From assembly GCA_973895155.1 (NCBI GenBank), contig OZ316896.1, positions 17,112,001 to 17,176,000 of the forward strand: 64,000 bases of DNA, read 5' to 3'. This DNA is from Marsupella aquatica (Eukaryota; Marchantiophyta). Positions 37,255 to 47,309 of this stretch are shown here, piece after piece. Position 1 is the stretch's first letter. Each line of letters begins with the position of its first letter. The notes beneath the pieces were generated by a model. The model worked only from the letters and a program-made list of their open reading frames with translations, did no database searches and was not told where the DNA came from. A program made the position numbers and the translations under genes.

Positions 37255-37920
37255 GTGAATACTTTTGTTAGTTTTTTCTTTGTACTTCTGAGTGCATTGA
37301 TTTTCCATACATACTCGAGACCATTTACTTGATGGAACCCCAAAATGCAAAATTTACTTGATGGACCCCCAAAATGCAAAATTTACTTGATGGACTATCC
37401 AGTTGATAGATCTCAAATCAATGTACCCAAAAGCTCAGGTGATCTTATGGGGTCTATTATCAATGTACCCAAAAGCTCAGGTGATCTTATGGGGTCTATT
37501 AGGACATTTCAATTTAGGGGTCCATCAAATATATCTCTCATCCAGACTCCCTTTTTTTCTTTTTTTTTCTTTTTTTTCTTCATACAGCTAGGAGGGGATT
37601 ATGTGAAGCACCAAAAATGGGAAAGGTAAAACACAAATATAGTGTTGCCATATATAACAACATGATAAATTGTATCAAAGATCACAAGATTTGTCTTTAA
37701 CTTCTTTCATGTCTTTGACCAATTGCATAGCAACCATTTCTTGCATGGCCCTTTACCTTGGATTTTCTATTCCAGAGATTCCTTTTTTTTGTCTCTTGCC
37801 AAAAAATCACTCAATTTTTTACCTACATTAATGTCCTAGTTACTAGCATTATGAGAATCATGCCCTCAAAACTTGGGCTTATATCTCATAATGCCCTCTA
37901 ACCAGGACATTATCTTATTA
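37255..37920 (+). repeat. Dispersed repeat B, copy 2, carrying an inserted element
   Basis: The left part (to about 37320) and right part (about 37700-37920) match 1966-2415 in order and orientation. The centre holds the small element at 37321-37539, absent from copy 1, and a T/C tract (37551-37580). A TTTGC/CTTTG pentamer run follows at 37928-37955. Confidence 0.6.
37321..37539. mobile_element. MITE-like element, copy 1
   Basis: It is similar to the reverse complement of 58053-58205. Both contain TACTTGATGGACC at the edges, TAGATCTCAAATCAATGTACC and AAGCTCA..TG inside, and end in TATCTCTC. This copy has an internal 42-bp tandem duplication (37417-37458 and 37459-37500) and a ~28-bp repeat of ACTTGATGGAxCCCCAAAAT at its left end. 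It is non-autonomous, with no protein coded. Confidence 0.65.
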
Positions 37921-38990
37921 TTAGTCTCTTTGCTTTGCTTTGCTTTGCTTTGCTTCGCTTACCAATGACAAAAATCAGCAGCATGAGAAAGAGTGCGCGA
38001 AAGAGACGCACTTCCTCCTCTAACTGCAGTTACCGGAAAGATGTCGTGCGCATACACATCACTACAAAACATACATCGCTTGTCACCCACATCCAAACAT
38101 ATATACAATGCAGCATCACAAACACAAGAGAATGGAATACAAGTGGAACTCATGTCCACACATGTCCAAAACCCACAATAATCTTCACAACAATCGGCAC
38201 AACGATCCCAGTCAACAATACCCCATCGATCCTGCACCAATCCGATCACACACGTATGTCAAGCCAATGCACCTTGCACTACTCAAGGAATCCACGTTGT
38301 ACAAGCGGAGCTCATAGTCACCATAGCCACACTCGAGCTCCTCTCTCTCCAAGGCTCAACATTGAAAGATAACCTTTCAATGCCTCACAAGAGAGAACTA
38401 CCCTCTCACACAAACCTAATGGAACCCTATCGGCTCCAATAGCACACATACAAAACATACATACTCAACTAGCACTATATACTACAACAACATCTAGAAT
38501 GGTGTGACAAAGAGAATACACAGACGGTCGGGATCTCTCTTCGTTAGATGCAATCAGGTTCACAGCCATCAATTTTGAATTCCAAGATGGGTTAAAGTCG
38601 ACCCTGGGTGAGCGGCCAGACATCCTCGCCCTCTGGCTCCTCTCTCTAATTTGGCTGCGGTGGATGGGATCAGAAGCAATGGTCAAGATCTCCATCTCAA
38701 CTAGTATCTCCTCATTATTGCCGTCGATCCGGGAGGTCGGACTGGATAATCTCTCTTGTGAGTGAAGGAGGAATGCTGACGACAAACAGCTGTCCAGGGT
38801 TCACACTGACTGTCAATTTTTTGGGGGATGACTGCCATTTGTTTCATATAGGGTAATGACGGTTTTGTCTGGGGTTACTAGCTAGTTTGTAACGCTAGCC
38901 TCTGACCAGAAAGTGAGGAAATGTTTATTGACGGCAGCTGTCAGGAAGTTTTTCTGAGCTTTGTGGGAAGAGGTTTCAGACTAGAACACC
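37921..38990. other. Intergenic, unresolved
   Basis: Open frames on both strands (37935-38372 plus, 38465-38785 minus) lack domains I recognise. The plus frame is rich in His/Thr/Ser and looks like a translation of non-coding sequence. Confidence 0.3.
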
Positions 38991-39049
38991 CCAACCCAAA
39001 TTGTCATTATCATACGTAATACCTGCCTGGAAAAGAGATTATCGAGCAA

Positions 39050-39343
39050 GACTTTCTGGGCACAGGGTTATGGAAATGGTGGCACCTAGTAGAAAAGGTT
39101 ACACACCGGTGGGAGCCTATTGTGGTTGAAAGGCCTTTCATGATGGATTGTATTGCAAAAAAATTCCAAATCAGCAAGACACACATGCATGATACTGACT
39201 TTCTATTTGGTCAGAATGGTGGATCTCAAGCTAAAACACCAACAACAAGAAAATGTTTCTTTGACATTTGGATGCATACAAAGAGTCTTACAGCCCAAAT
39301 TGCTAGAAGGGGCAGTGCTTTCCAATATTTTGATCAAAATTGA
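39050..39343 (+). other. Unidentified open frame near Gag remnant
   Basis: A plus-strand frame runs from about 39055 through LWKWWHLVEKVTHRWEP and FFDIWMHTKSLTAQIARRG to a stop at 39341. It has no motif I can assign. Its position beside a retrotransposon remnant suggests mobile-element origin, but this is a guess. Confidence 0.25.
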
Positions 39344-39585
39344 TTATTTGGATGATGATGACATGGTCATGCAACCTTCAGGAAGCAACCTTATAAGATG
39401 GACAGGGGTGAATATGTATCTGAACAGACTTAACAAAGTTCAAAAGCATATGGCGCTGCAATCAGATCCCCAGGGTCATGGATGACAATTTTCAGACTAT
39501 GTAACCAATTGGAAGTGCTAGACAGGGTTCACTCTCAATCTTTCAGGTACTCTCATTGATAAACAATCGAGAAGAAAATCATTGG

Positions 39586-39985
39586 TCACACTGAATGCTC
39601 TTTCTCTATTTGACGGCCCTTCCTCCTTGTTGACCTGGTAGACACCTTATAACATTGCTCCTCATCTTCAAGGGTCACCAAACCAGCCATCCCGTCCTGG
39701 TATTCCCAACTTGGGTCACCCTCCACCTCTCCTTTCTTTGCCATTCCATACTCAAGTAATTCATAGTAATTTCTCCAGGTGCTTGAGCTAATGTGGGCTT
39801 GAGCTAATGTGGGTGTTGCCATCACTCTTGCTCCAGCTCCAACAGGATGGTATGCAGTTGTGTGACCCTCTCTTTTGCACACACCACAAAGTAAATGTGA
39901 TATCCAATACCCTTGCTTCTTTTGCTCTGGACAATTGTTTGAATAGTGGCCTGGTTTGCCACAATTCTAACAAATGACAATTGCA
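39586..39985 (-). pseudogene. Degenerate retrotransposon Gag fragment with CCHC zinc knuckle
   Basis: On the minus strand the frame reads C-stop-N-CGKPGHYSNNC, a CCHC knuckle (C-x2-C-x4-H-x4-C) with a TAG at 39967-39969 in place of its second residue. It continues in the same frame through CGVCKREGHTTAYH, a second Cys/His cluster, to a stop at 39586. Paired Cys/His knuckles are typical of Gag nucleocapsid regions. No protease, reverse transcriptase or integrase is recognisable nearby and no LTR pair was found, so this is an isolated decayed piece. Confidence 0.65.
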
Positions 39986-39999
39986 GTTCTTGGCCCCTT

Positions 40000-42900
40000 C
40001 ACATGCGAGTTGGCCCAACTCGCATGTGAGTGGCCTTGTGTTTTGCAGCCCTTTACCCTCGCAACACTTTACGACAATTGAATCTTTACATTAACAAGTC
40101 AATCTTTGTCCTCATTATGTGTCATGTGCACTACAGCAAAACTTGCAATGGCAGACTCTAGTGATAATTGTTTTATGTGGAAGTTGAGGTCGGGACCTGC
40201 AAGGGCAAGAAAATCCCCGGCCAGCTCAGGACTGGCATGGGAGGGGCCGGAAAATCCCCGGCCCTAAGCTCAGGACTGGCAGGGGAGGAGGTGACTGCAT
40301 TTTTCTCTCATGCACTATTAGGGCGTCTCAACCCTACACATTCTCGGGCTCCTTCCGGTCACCCTAATACCTCCGACCTCCGCCCGACAATGAACACCGG
40401 GAACAAAATTTGGGTGCTCCATTAATGAGGCTCTTAACTTTGACTCAAACCAAAACTGCATCAGTCCGTAACAGACATAGTGTACGTCCGGGTGATTGAA
40501 AATCCCGGTGAGAAAGTTGTGGTTGCCAAATCGGTGGGCCGACCACCTGATGCGGGTGACCCAGATCAGGGACGTACTGGGTGTCCATCGGGAATGAAAG
40601 AGGAGTATATTTGAGACGCCCTATTACACTTCCACCAGTTAGGAGGTGACTGCATTTTTCTCTCATGCACTATTACATTTCCACTAGTCAGGAGGTGAAT
40701 GTATTTTTCTCTCATGCCCTATTACACTTCCACCAGTCAGTTTTAGGGCCCAAAAAAGGGTAGGGCCTGTTACATGCGAGTTGGTCCTAAGAGTGGGTCG
40801 GTGATAGAAATGCAATACTATGGGTCTGGTCTGCAGTGTAGCTCCAACTCCTGAACAGGGGAAGTGCTCATGGTGGACGGGGAAGGACGGGTGACACTTT
40901 GAGAATTGGTGAATTTACCATAGTCCAGCCCAAGTGCAGTGGTCAAACAACATGTCACTGAACGCGTTTCCAAATGTGCATTTACCGGCCCAAATTTGGG
41001 AACGATGGTGGCGGACCCAATCCCAATCCCAATCCCAATGGAGGTAGATTCTAAGGCGATGCCATGATTTCAGATTTATACCATGGGCTTTCAATGTGTA
41101 TGCTCGATGAAATGTGAGCTCCTGTCCTTCAAGATATGCCAGCAAACGATGGCTCGCTGACAGAGTGTGCCATAATTTCTCCGGTATGTCCCAAAGAGGA
41201 GCCCCAATGAAAAGGAGCCCCAATGAAAATGTGTGCCGGTTGAAGGTGGATTGTGTTGCTGCTAGTGGAGGCCGCTCGCTGTAGGATGGACTTGTACCGA
41301 AAGCCAGACCGAAGATGAACTGGGGAAGTTCCAGATTCAGTGAGTCATGTACTCCTGCTGGGGCAATTCTAGATACAGCGAATCAGGTCCTCCTGCTTCA
41401 CTCCATCTACTGACCAGGTAAGGGGGTGTCGATCGGTGGTAGCGTCGGCAGTCTCCAGTGTTGAGTGGATAGAATCCCGTAGAAAGCTGCCAGAAAAGCA
41501 ATTTTTGATTGCTGCTCGGAAAGGTTTTCACGTAGTGAACCGAAACCTCTTTCAGATAAAGTGATGTACATGTATAGACCAATTTTATGGGCATTATGTT
41601 GACTACGTGCTCATCGACAGACGCATATATAGACTAGTATTTGTGCTCGATCTCAAAATTGAATTGGAACAGCAGTTGTTCAGAGCCCATTAGGTACCAA
41701 AACTAACTTATTAATCATGCATGTTTTCAGTCTGTTTCTCTCGTGGGATTGAATTGCTAGCTTGGGCTCTTCTGATTGTCTTCTACTTGCCTACTAAGCC
41801 AAATTCTGCCACGCATGTCCACAAGTTGTTTTGTCACCTCCTTACCATCCGCTCGCACGCTTCTCGATAGTTGATGTGACCGGGCCCTATCCCAAAGCGA
41901 TACTCGAATGCCACCTAGCTTATGGATTGACTATCAATGACATCGACGTAAAAGCTCAGGGTCGAGACTCGTGGACCGACTGAGAGAATTCTTCTTAGGA
42001 GTCGATTCCTGTGTCAGCAATGGCTAGTGAACCAATGAGCCTATCGACCAAATGTGCTGCTGCAGTGAGGCGCTGTGAATAAAGAATTTGTGACCTAGGC
42101 TATTGAAACGGAATTTCGGTCACAATCTGGACAGAAATGCTGTAGATTGTAATCTATAGCATTCAACCAATTCTGAACGGTGGTTCGTTCTTGAACAGTC
42201 ATCTCCCAAGAGACGGCAAGTGGTGATTCAATTCATAATTTTTACTGGCAAGATCAACTACCGTACTAGAAGAAAGCTATCGATCCGAGGTGAGCAGGAT
42301 TGATCGAATTAATTGCAGACTGATCATGTAGCTATCTGATGGATGGATGGATCGAGTGTGTGTAGCCGAATGTCAAAAGTGCTCTCGGAACAAGTGTCAA
42401 GACCGAGATAAACCTACTCCTTGCCATGCATGGAGGCAAGGACTCATAATTCAGAAACGTGGCAAAACAAGTTGCATGCAAAGCTCACCTCCGTACTGAT
42501 CATGACTACGAAAAAGCCTAGTGAACACTCGCTCCATACAGCCAGATGGCTACTCGGATAAGCTGTGCGTCAGCTGATAGCGTGCTCGTTATCGCGAGCA
42601 AGCTAACTTTTTAGGCAAGAAAAATGGGAAAGCATTGGAAAAAATGGGAAAGCATTGGAATGCAGCCTGTTACTGACAACTCTACCAATCATACAATTCT
42701 CGTGCCGTGACTGATCGAGCTCGACTGGAATCGTTCGGAATCAATTTTGACGGAGAATTTTGTTTATCTCGAATGGAAACTTTGTTCTTTGGCGGAGAAT
42801 TAGTCAGAATGTTCAGCTAAAGCAGAATTTGGTGGCATCACAATCTCTACAGAAAGATGTAGACCAGTGACTGCTGGATTTAATTAATTGCCTGGGTCAT

Positions 42901-43518
42901 AAACTTCTTGTCGTTATGAGCCTGCATCAGTTCTTCCAATACACCACTAGCCCAGATTCTAAGCTGTAGCTATGTTGCAGTAAGAGCATTGAAAGCATTC
43001 GGGTTCTTTCAACTTGTCGGTCTTTTCGCGTTTGGGTCTTGCACTAGCTCCAAATCCTTCTCCAAATTAAGTACCGTGGTAAGATCGGATGCATGGCTGT
43101 AGCTAGGTTGTACAGTGTATACCCCTGTAAGTTGGATGTGCTGTGATTCTTCCAGTGGTCAGGCGTCAGCCGATTCAATCCGCTGGCAATTCTAAATGCT
43201 TTACCAAAAGGTGATACGGAGTATATCTGAAGGTACCAAAAAAGCGGCATGATCGACTGGTATGCCTATTTTTGGCCTTTTCCACATGACGAGTGCCAAG
43301 TGTACCGGAAACTCCAATTTCTGCCACGCATGTCCACAAGCTGTTTTGTCACCGAGCTCGCGAAACACCACTACATAACGCGAGCTGAGCACATCTCCTC
43401 GACAGACATCAATCTTCCAAGAATTCGCGTTCATTCTACTTCTATCTAATCTTCCAAACTGCTATTCATCTACTTCCGCCAAGTTTGATCCAGTTCATCA
43501 GTTACCACACCGGCAAAC
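40000..43518. other. Intergenic with short repeats, no gene called
   Basis: Contents: AATCCCCGGCC..AGCTCAGGACTGGCA twice at about 40210-40285, and a 49-bp unit (AGGAGGTGAxTG.ATTTTTCTC) at 40641 and 40690 with a partial copy at 40286. There is a TCCCAA microsatellite at about 41020-41040, a 22-bp duplication AAAATGGGAAAGCATTGGAA at 42620-42662, and the word TTCTGCCACGCATGTCCACA at both 41805 and 43319. The last few hundred bases are the promoter region of the LEA gene. Confidence 0.45.
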
Positions 43519-44142
43519 ATGTCAACATGGGACTCAACCAAGGACACCGTCGGTCAGAAGACCGAGGAGACGAAGGGAGGAGCTCAGAACCTCGGAGGTC
43601 AGGCCAAGGACTGGACTGCTGACAAGGCTGGACAAACTCAGGATGCTGCTGCCTCGACCGGAGACACCGCCAAGGCCAAAGCTGGAGACGCTGCATCAAC
43701 CACCCAGGGAAAAGTTGACGAGACCAAGCAGGGCGCTGCCGACAACACCGCCGCCTCTAAGTCCAAACTGGAGGAGGTCAAGGACAAGACCGGTCAAAAG
43801 TTCCAGGAGGTGAGTAGTAGTCCATTGAAGCTGCTTGTAACCGGATTGAATCAGCTAAATGACTATGCAATTTCTTTTGGTTTTGAGAACCCGGATTTAA
43901 TCAAATGAATAAGCCTGGCCGTCATTTCTTTAAGTTTGCCAACATTCTTGCATGCATACGGAAGTTACATCAGTTATGACCTATGTACTTTGGGGTCTCG
44001 CATAGAGTGGTGACTGGTGACCACATCAATCGTTGTTGAAAACTGTCCGAAATATTATAATTTTGCATGTGCTGGAGCTTCAACGAAACTGAAATCGGAT
44101 TGTTTCTGTTAACAGGCCAAAGCCAAGATGACCGGGAAGTAA
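43519..44142 (+). CDS. Group 3 late embryogenesis abundant (LEA_4-type) protein
   Basis: Exons 43519-43809 and 44116-44142, joined GAG|GTGAGT to AACAG|GCC in phase 0, encode 105 aa. The product is Lys/Ala/Asp/Gly/Thr-rich, has no cysteine and has one Trp near each end of the first third. It carries degenerate 11-mer repeats of the LEA_4 kind (TADKAGQTQDA, TAKAKAGDAAS, VDETKQGAADN, KLEEVKDKTGQ). Such proteins are unfolded when hydrated, fold into amphipathic helices on drying, and protect membranes and enzymes. There is no transit or signal peptide, so a cytosolic location is inferred. The tiny last exon encodes AKAKMTGK. Codon use is GC-rich compared with the flanks. The start is the first ATG of the frame. 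Confidence 0.85.
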
Positions 44143-44396
44143 ATCTTCGATCAGTTGTATAAGTTTGCACACGACTCGCAATGCTCCCGGGGATACCTGA
44201 GGAATTGCCAGTCGACATCGGGACAAGAGCTTTTGCAAGGAAGCATGCATATAGTATCATCTGCTCCAGTATAAAGCTCTCCATGTATTTTAGCTGAGCC
44301 ACATGCATAGCATTCACAGCATTTTGATGTATGGGATCGAGTAGACCCATGATACTCTTTCTCGGGAATGATCCCCAATTGCACTAGTAGGATGAA

Positions 44397-44490
44397 GTTT
44401 TAAATAATTAAGGCGTTTCTTGCCTTTTGTACTGTACAAGCTTTTAATAATTAAGGCGTTTCTTGCCTTCTGTACATACTTTTTATAGTA
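44397..44490 (+). repeat. 43-bp duplication with small hairpins downstream of LEA
   Basis: AAGGCGTTTCTTGCCTT occurs at 44410 and 44453, each a 5-bp stem with a 7-nt loop, embedded in TAATTAAGG..TGTAC. It is likely in or just beyond the LEA 3' untranslated region. A role in 3'-end formation is possible but unproven. Confidence 0.55.
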
Positions 44491-44652
44491 TGCAAATGTT
44501 ACAATTCATCTCGTCTGATTACGATTCCCTTCAAACCCATATGCGTTTGTAAACCAACATGCATGGGAAGTATTTGGAAACAAAGTCATGCAAATGTTCA
44601 GGGTAATATGTATGAATGCTGTGTCCTGTGGGCATGGCTGTGTCTAATTTCA

Positions 44653-44785
44653 AAACCCATCGATCTCGTGACATCTAATGTTATCATTTTGAAGCGTTTT
44701 TGAGTATTTCGAAACCCATCGATCTCGTTACATCTAAGGTTATCATTTCGAAGCGTTTTTGAGTGTTTCGAAACTCTTGCAGCCA
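44653..44785. repeat. 59-bp tandem repeat, 2.3 copies
   Basis: AAACCCATCGATCTCGT..CATCTAA units begin at 44653 and 44712, with a partial copy at 44771. They also share TTATCATTT.GAAGCGTTTTTGAGT. No coding function is seen. Confidence 0.75.
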
Positions 44786-45270
44786 CTGTCTTCATGTTTG
44801 CGTCAACACATGCAGGCCAGCATGCAATGTCACAGACGTGCACAGTTTTGTTCAGAATCTTCAAGTTTCCTGGTTTCGTTAGCGGTCCCTGAATTTCTTG
44901 CATGCACTACCGTGCACAACTTTATTCGTGCTTCCTGAGCTTCCTGGTTTTGTTCGTAGTACCTGAGCTTCTCATCAGTATTGATCGAGACTGCTCTAAA
45001 TTAGTCTCTACAAGTCATTCGAATTGTACATGTCCCAGTTTTGTTCATATGAAGCTTCTCCGTCTCTCACTTTGTTAGGCGAGACTTATCTTAGGAAATC
45101 GAGAGAGATTGCAATCCAATCGCACATGCCCAATTTATTCATGATCGCTAAGCTTCTCATTACATCGAGGAAGATTGCAAGGGCAGAGTATTCGAATCGC
45201 ACTTTGTCCCTGTTTCGTCCAAGCCAGACTTTCTGCTACGGTAGATGAGCTCACTTTGTGCCATCAAAGT

Positions 45271-45921
45271 TCACTTCCCCTGGAGCTGGTGCCTCTTCTG
45301 TGCCTCTGACACTGTTGAATCTACAGAAAATCCACCTTGTAAGTTTAACCGTTGTTTCGACCCTGGCAGAAATCATATCCGATAGACATTAAATTCTTAA
45401 AAATGAAGCTTCAATCTTTGCCACACAATAAAATGCGTGAGATAGAACTTGGGAGGAAAATTAAAGGGCATAAGTGCTATTAGAACATTGAAGGAAACAA
45501 ACGTAGGTAATCAGTCTTACTATGAATAGTGTTCATCGATATGATCTTCATCGAAAACTCTTCGATTCACACCTTCTCCATTTTCAGGACTGCCTTGACT
45601 GAAGTAACTGGCACCAAACTGAAGTAATTGGCAACATTAATTTGGCGTTTGGAAGGGAAAAGGTACGTAAGACCTAAGCAATACACTATCTTTTCAAAGA
45701 CGCCTTGTGTGGAGTGAGTCCTCAATGTTCTCTAAACTCTCTGAGAATCAATGCAGACGCAAATACAGAACAAAAAATACTCATAGCTGAGATGCTAGTG
45801 GATACAATTTGACAGCATACTACAAACCTTGCCGTAAGTTGTAAAGACGAGCAACTGCGTAGAAATTCCTCAACTGTACAAACTGCTGCATCAGCAAGGA
45901 AAAATCAACACTACGCGACAT
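45271..45921 (-). CDS. Tentative 54-aa three-exon protein of unknown function
   Basis: Minus-strand exon 1 (45921-45828) opens MSRSVDFSLLMQQFVQLR and is dense in Leu, Phe, Tyr and Gln, with a good donor (G|GTTTGT). A 21-nt exon (45593-45573, GSPENGE) and a last exon (45320-45271, DSTVSEAQKRHQLQGK) join in phase 1. The first exon reads like a real conserved N-terminus. The other two are chosen only for frame and GT/AG borders, and other combinations are possible, such as a longer frame entered at about 45705. I cannot assign a family. Confidence 0.4.
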
Positions 45922-46170
45922 TTCTGCCAACTACGACCGTAGTGTGACCAAAATGGGGACAAAAACAAAATCGCCACGAGGGCCAACAACCAATTTGATG
46001 AATCTGCTATGGTCATGAATACAATACCAATCTGCCTGTTGGCCTTCGATACTATGTACGGCATCCCTGCATATCATGATAATCCTAGTTTTTTTCTTTC
46101 AATCAATGAATGCAGCCACATTTTGATGTGTGATTACCAGCAGGGTTGGCCTTGTGGCGATTTTGTTTTT
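45922..46170. other. Intergenic, 5' flank of the tentative gene
   Basis: This is presumably the promoter of the minus-strand gene. A 144-codon plus-strand frame starts at 46009 and crosses the foldback at 46174. I treat the frame as incidental. Confidence 0.35.
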
Positions 46171-46173
46171 TTT

Positions 46174-46311
46174 CCAGATGCCCATCAAGTTGTTGTGGGT
46201 GTCTTAAAAGTTTTCTTAATACTACTGATGAACAATCGTTCAGATTTTCCAGTGTTTGTCAGTAGTATTAAGACAACTTTTACACACCCACAACAACTTT
46301 ATGGCATCTGG
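46174..46311. ncRNA. Near-perfect long hairpin, miRNA-precursor-like or small foldback element
   Basis: The arm 46174-46228 pairs with 46259-46311 over about 53 bp with only about five mismatches or bulges, around a 30-nt loop. Arms begin CCAGATGCC and end TTAATACTACTGA next to the loop. Size and near-perfection fit a plant microRNA or young siRNA precursor, or a tiny MITE. No target-site duplication is evident. The transcribed strand cannot be determined. It overlaps a 144-codon plus-strand open frame of no known family. Confidence 0.55.
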
Positions 46312-46444
46312 ATTCATGACTTGAATCAGAATAACAGTAACAGCACTGAAGAGTTTATGACTTTATGGGGAGGACACAAACAGCCCATGTTCTTCATCCA
46401 AAACCTTGACAAGTCTCTGTATGGCAATTTGTTCACCAGTTAAG

Positions 46445-47300
46445 AGCCTGTCCTAAAGCGCCTGTCCATAAAGAGTATGTCTACCAGTTTGGTGAAAGAT
46501 GCTCTCCCTAATCAATAGAAATACATGTGTGTGTAAGGGCATTGAGATGGCATGGCTATGTTGCTAGCTACAGTCCAAATCCCAATTGAAAAGTCCCCCA
46601 GCTGACCTCCATTTCTCAAATCTTGCAATCATGGCACCAAATGTGGTATTGTACATTAAATGAATCTGAATGTTTTTATAAACTTATGAGTGTTCTATGA
46701 TTTCTATGAATGAATGAGGGACCCAGCAGGGAGCCCACCCAAATACAGGACCCACTGGGTAACGCGGGAGGTAAGGAAAACCAAAACAACTACAAAACGG
46801 TAGTCACAAGAAGGAGCCACAAGAAGGCATCAGTATAGGAGGCTAGGGAGGGTACAGGCTCCAGGAGATCAAGGTAAACCCAATATGTACAAAAGAGAAC
46901 ACTTGTGGAGGTCCCTGAGAGTGGAGCCAAACTAAAGATAGTACCATCAATAATGCAGAGAACTTGGTAGCCTAAAGTAGATGGAAATCATTTTATCTCC
47001 ACCATCCTCCCTTGCACCAAATTGCACATACTGATATAACACAATGGCGAGAGGAATAACTGTACAATTTTGCCTACCACAATAGTACACAAGATAGAGG
47101 TTTCTGTAAAGTGGTTATAAGAGGGTGAGTTGTGGGTCACTTTTTGACTTGCATTCAGGGTGACTTAAGGTTTGAATTTGGAGTGGGTCTCCCAAAATGC
47201 TTGTGGAGAGTGTAGTTCTGGCCAAAGTTTAGGCCACCTCTTGAGAGATATCTTGACATAATAAAGGACACCTTGGTATCTTTTCATTCTGGCAGTACAT
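46445..47300. other. Intergenic, no gene called
   Basis: No open frame or repeat of note. Confidence 0.35.
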
Positions 47301-47309
47301 TATTACATG

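Noticed and set aside
46009-46443. 144-codon plus-strand frame
   Set aside because: It contains both arms of the 46174-46311 foldback, so part of the protein would be encoded by an inverted repeat. There is no domain or splice context. The hairpin is the better explanation.
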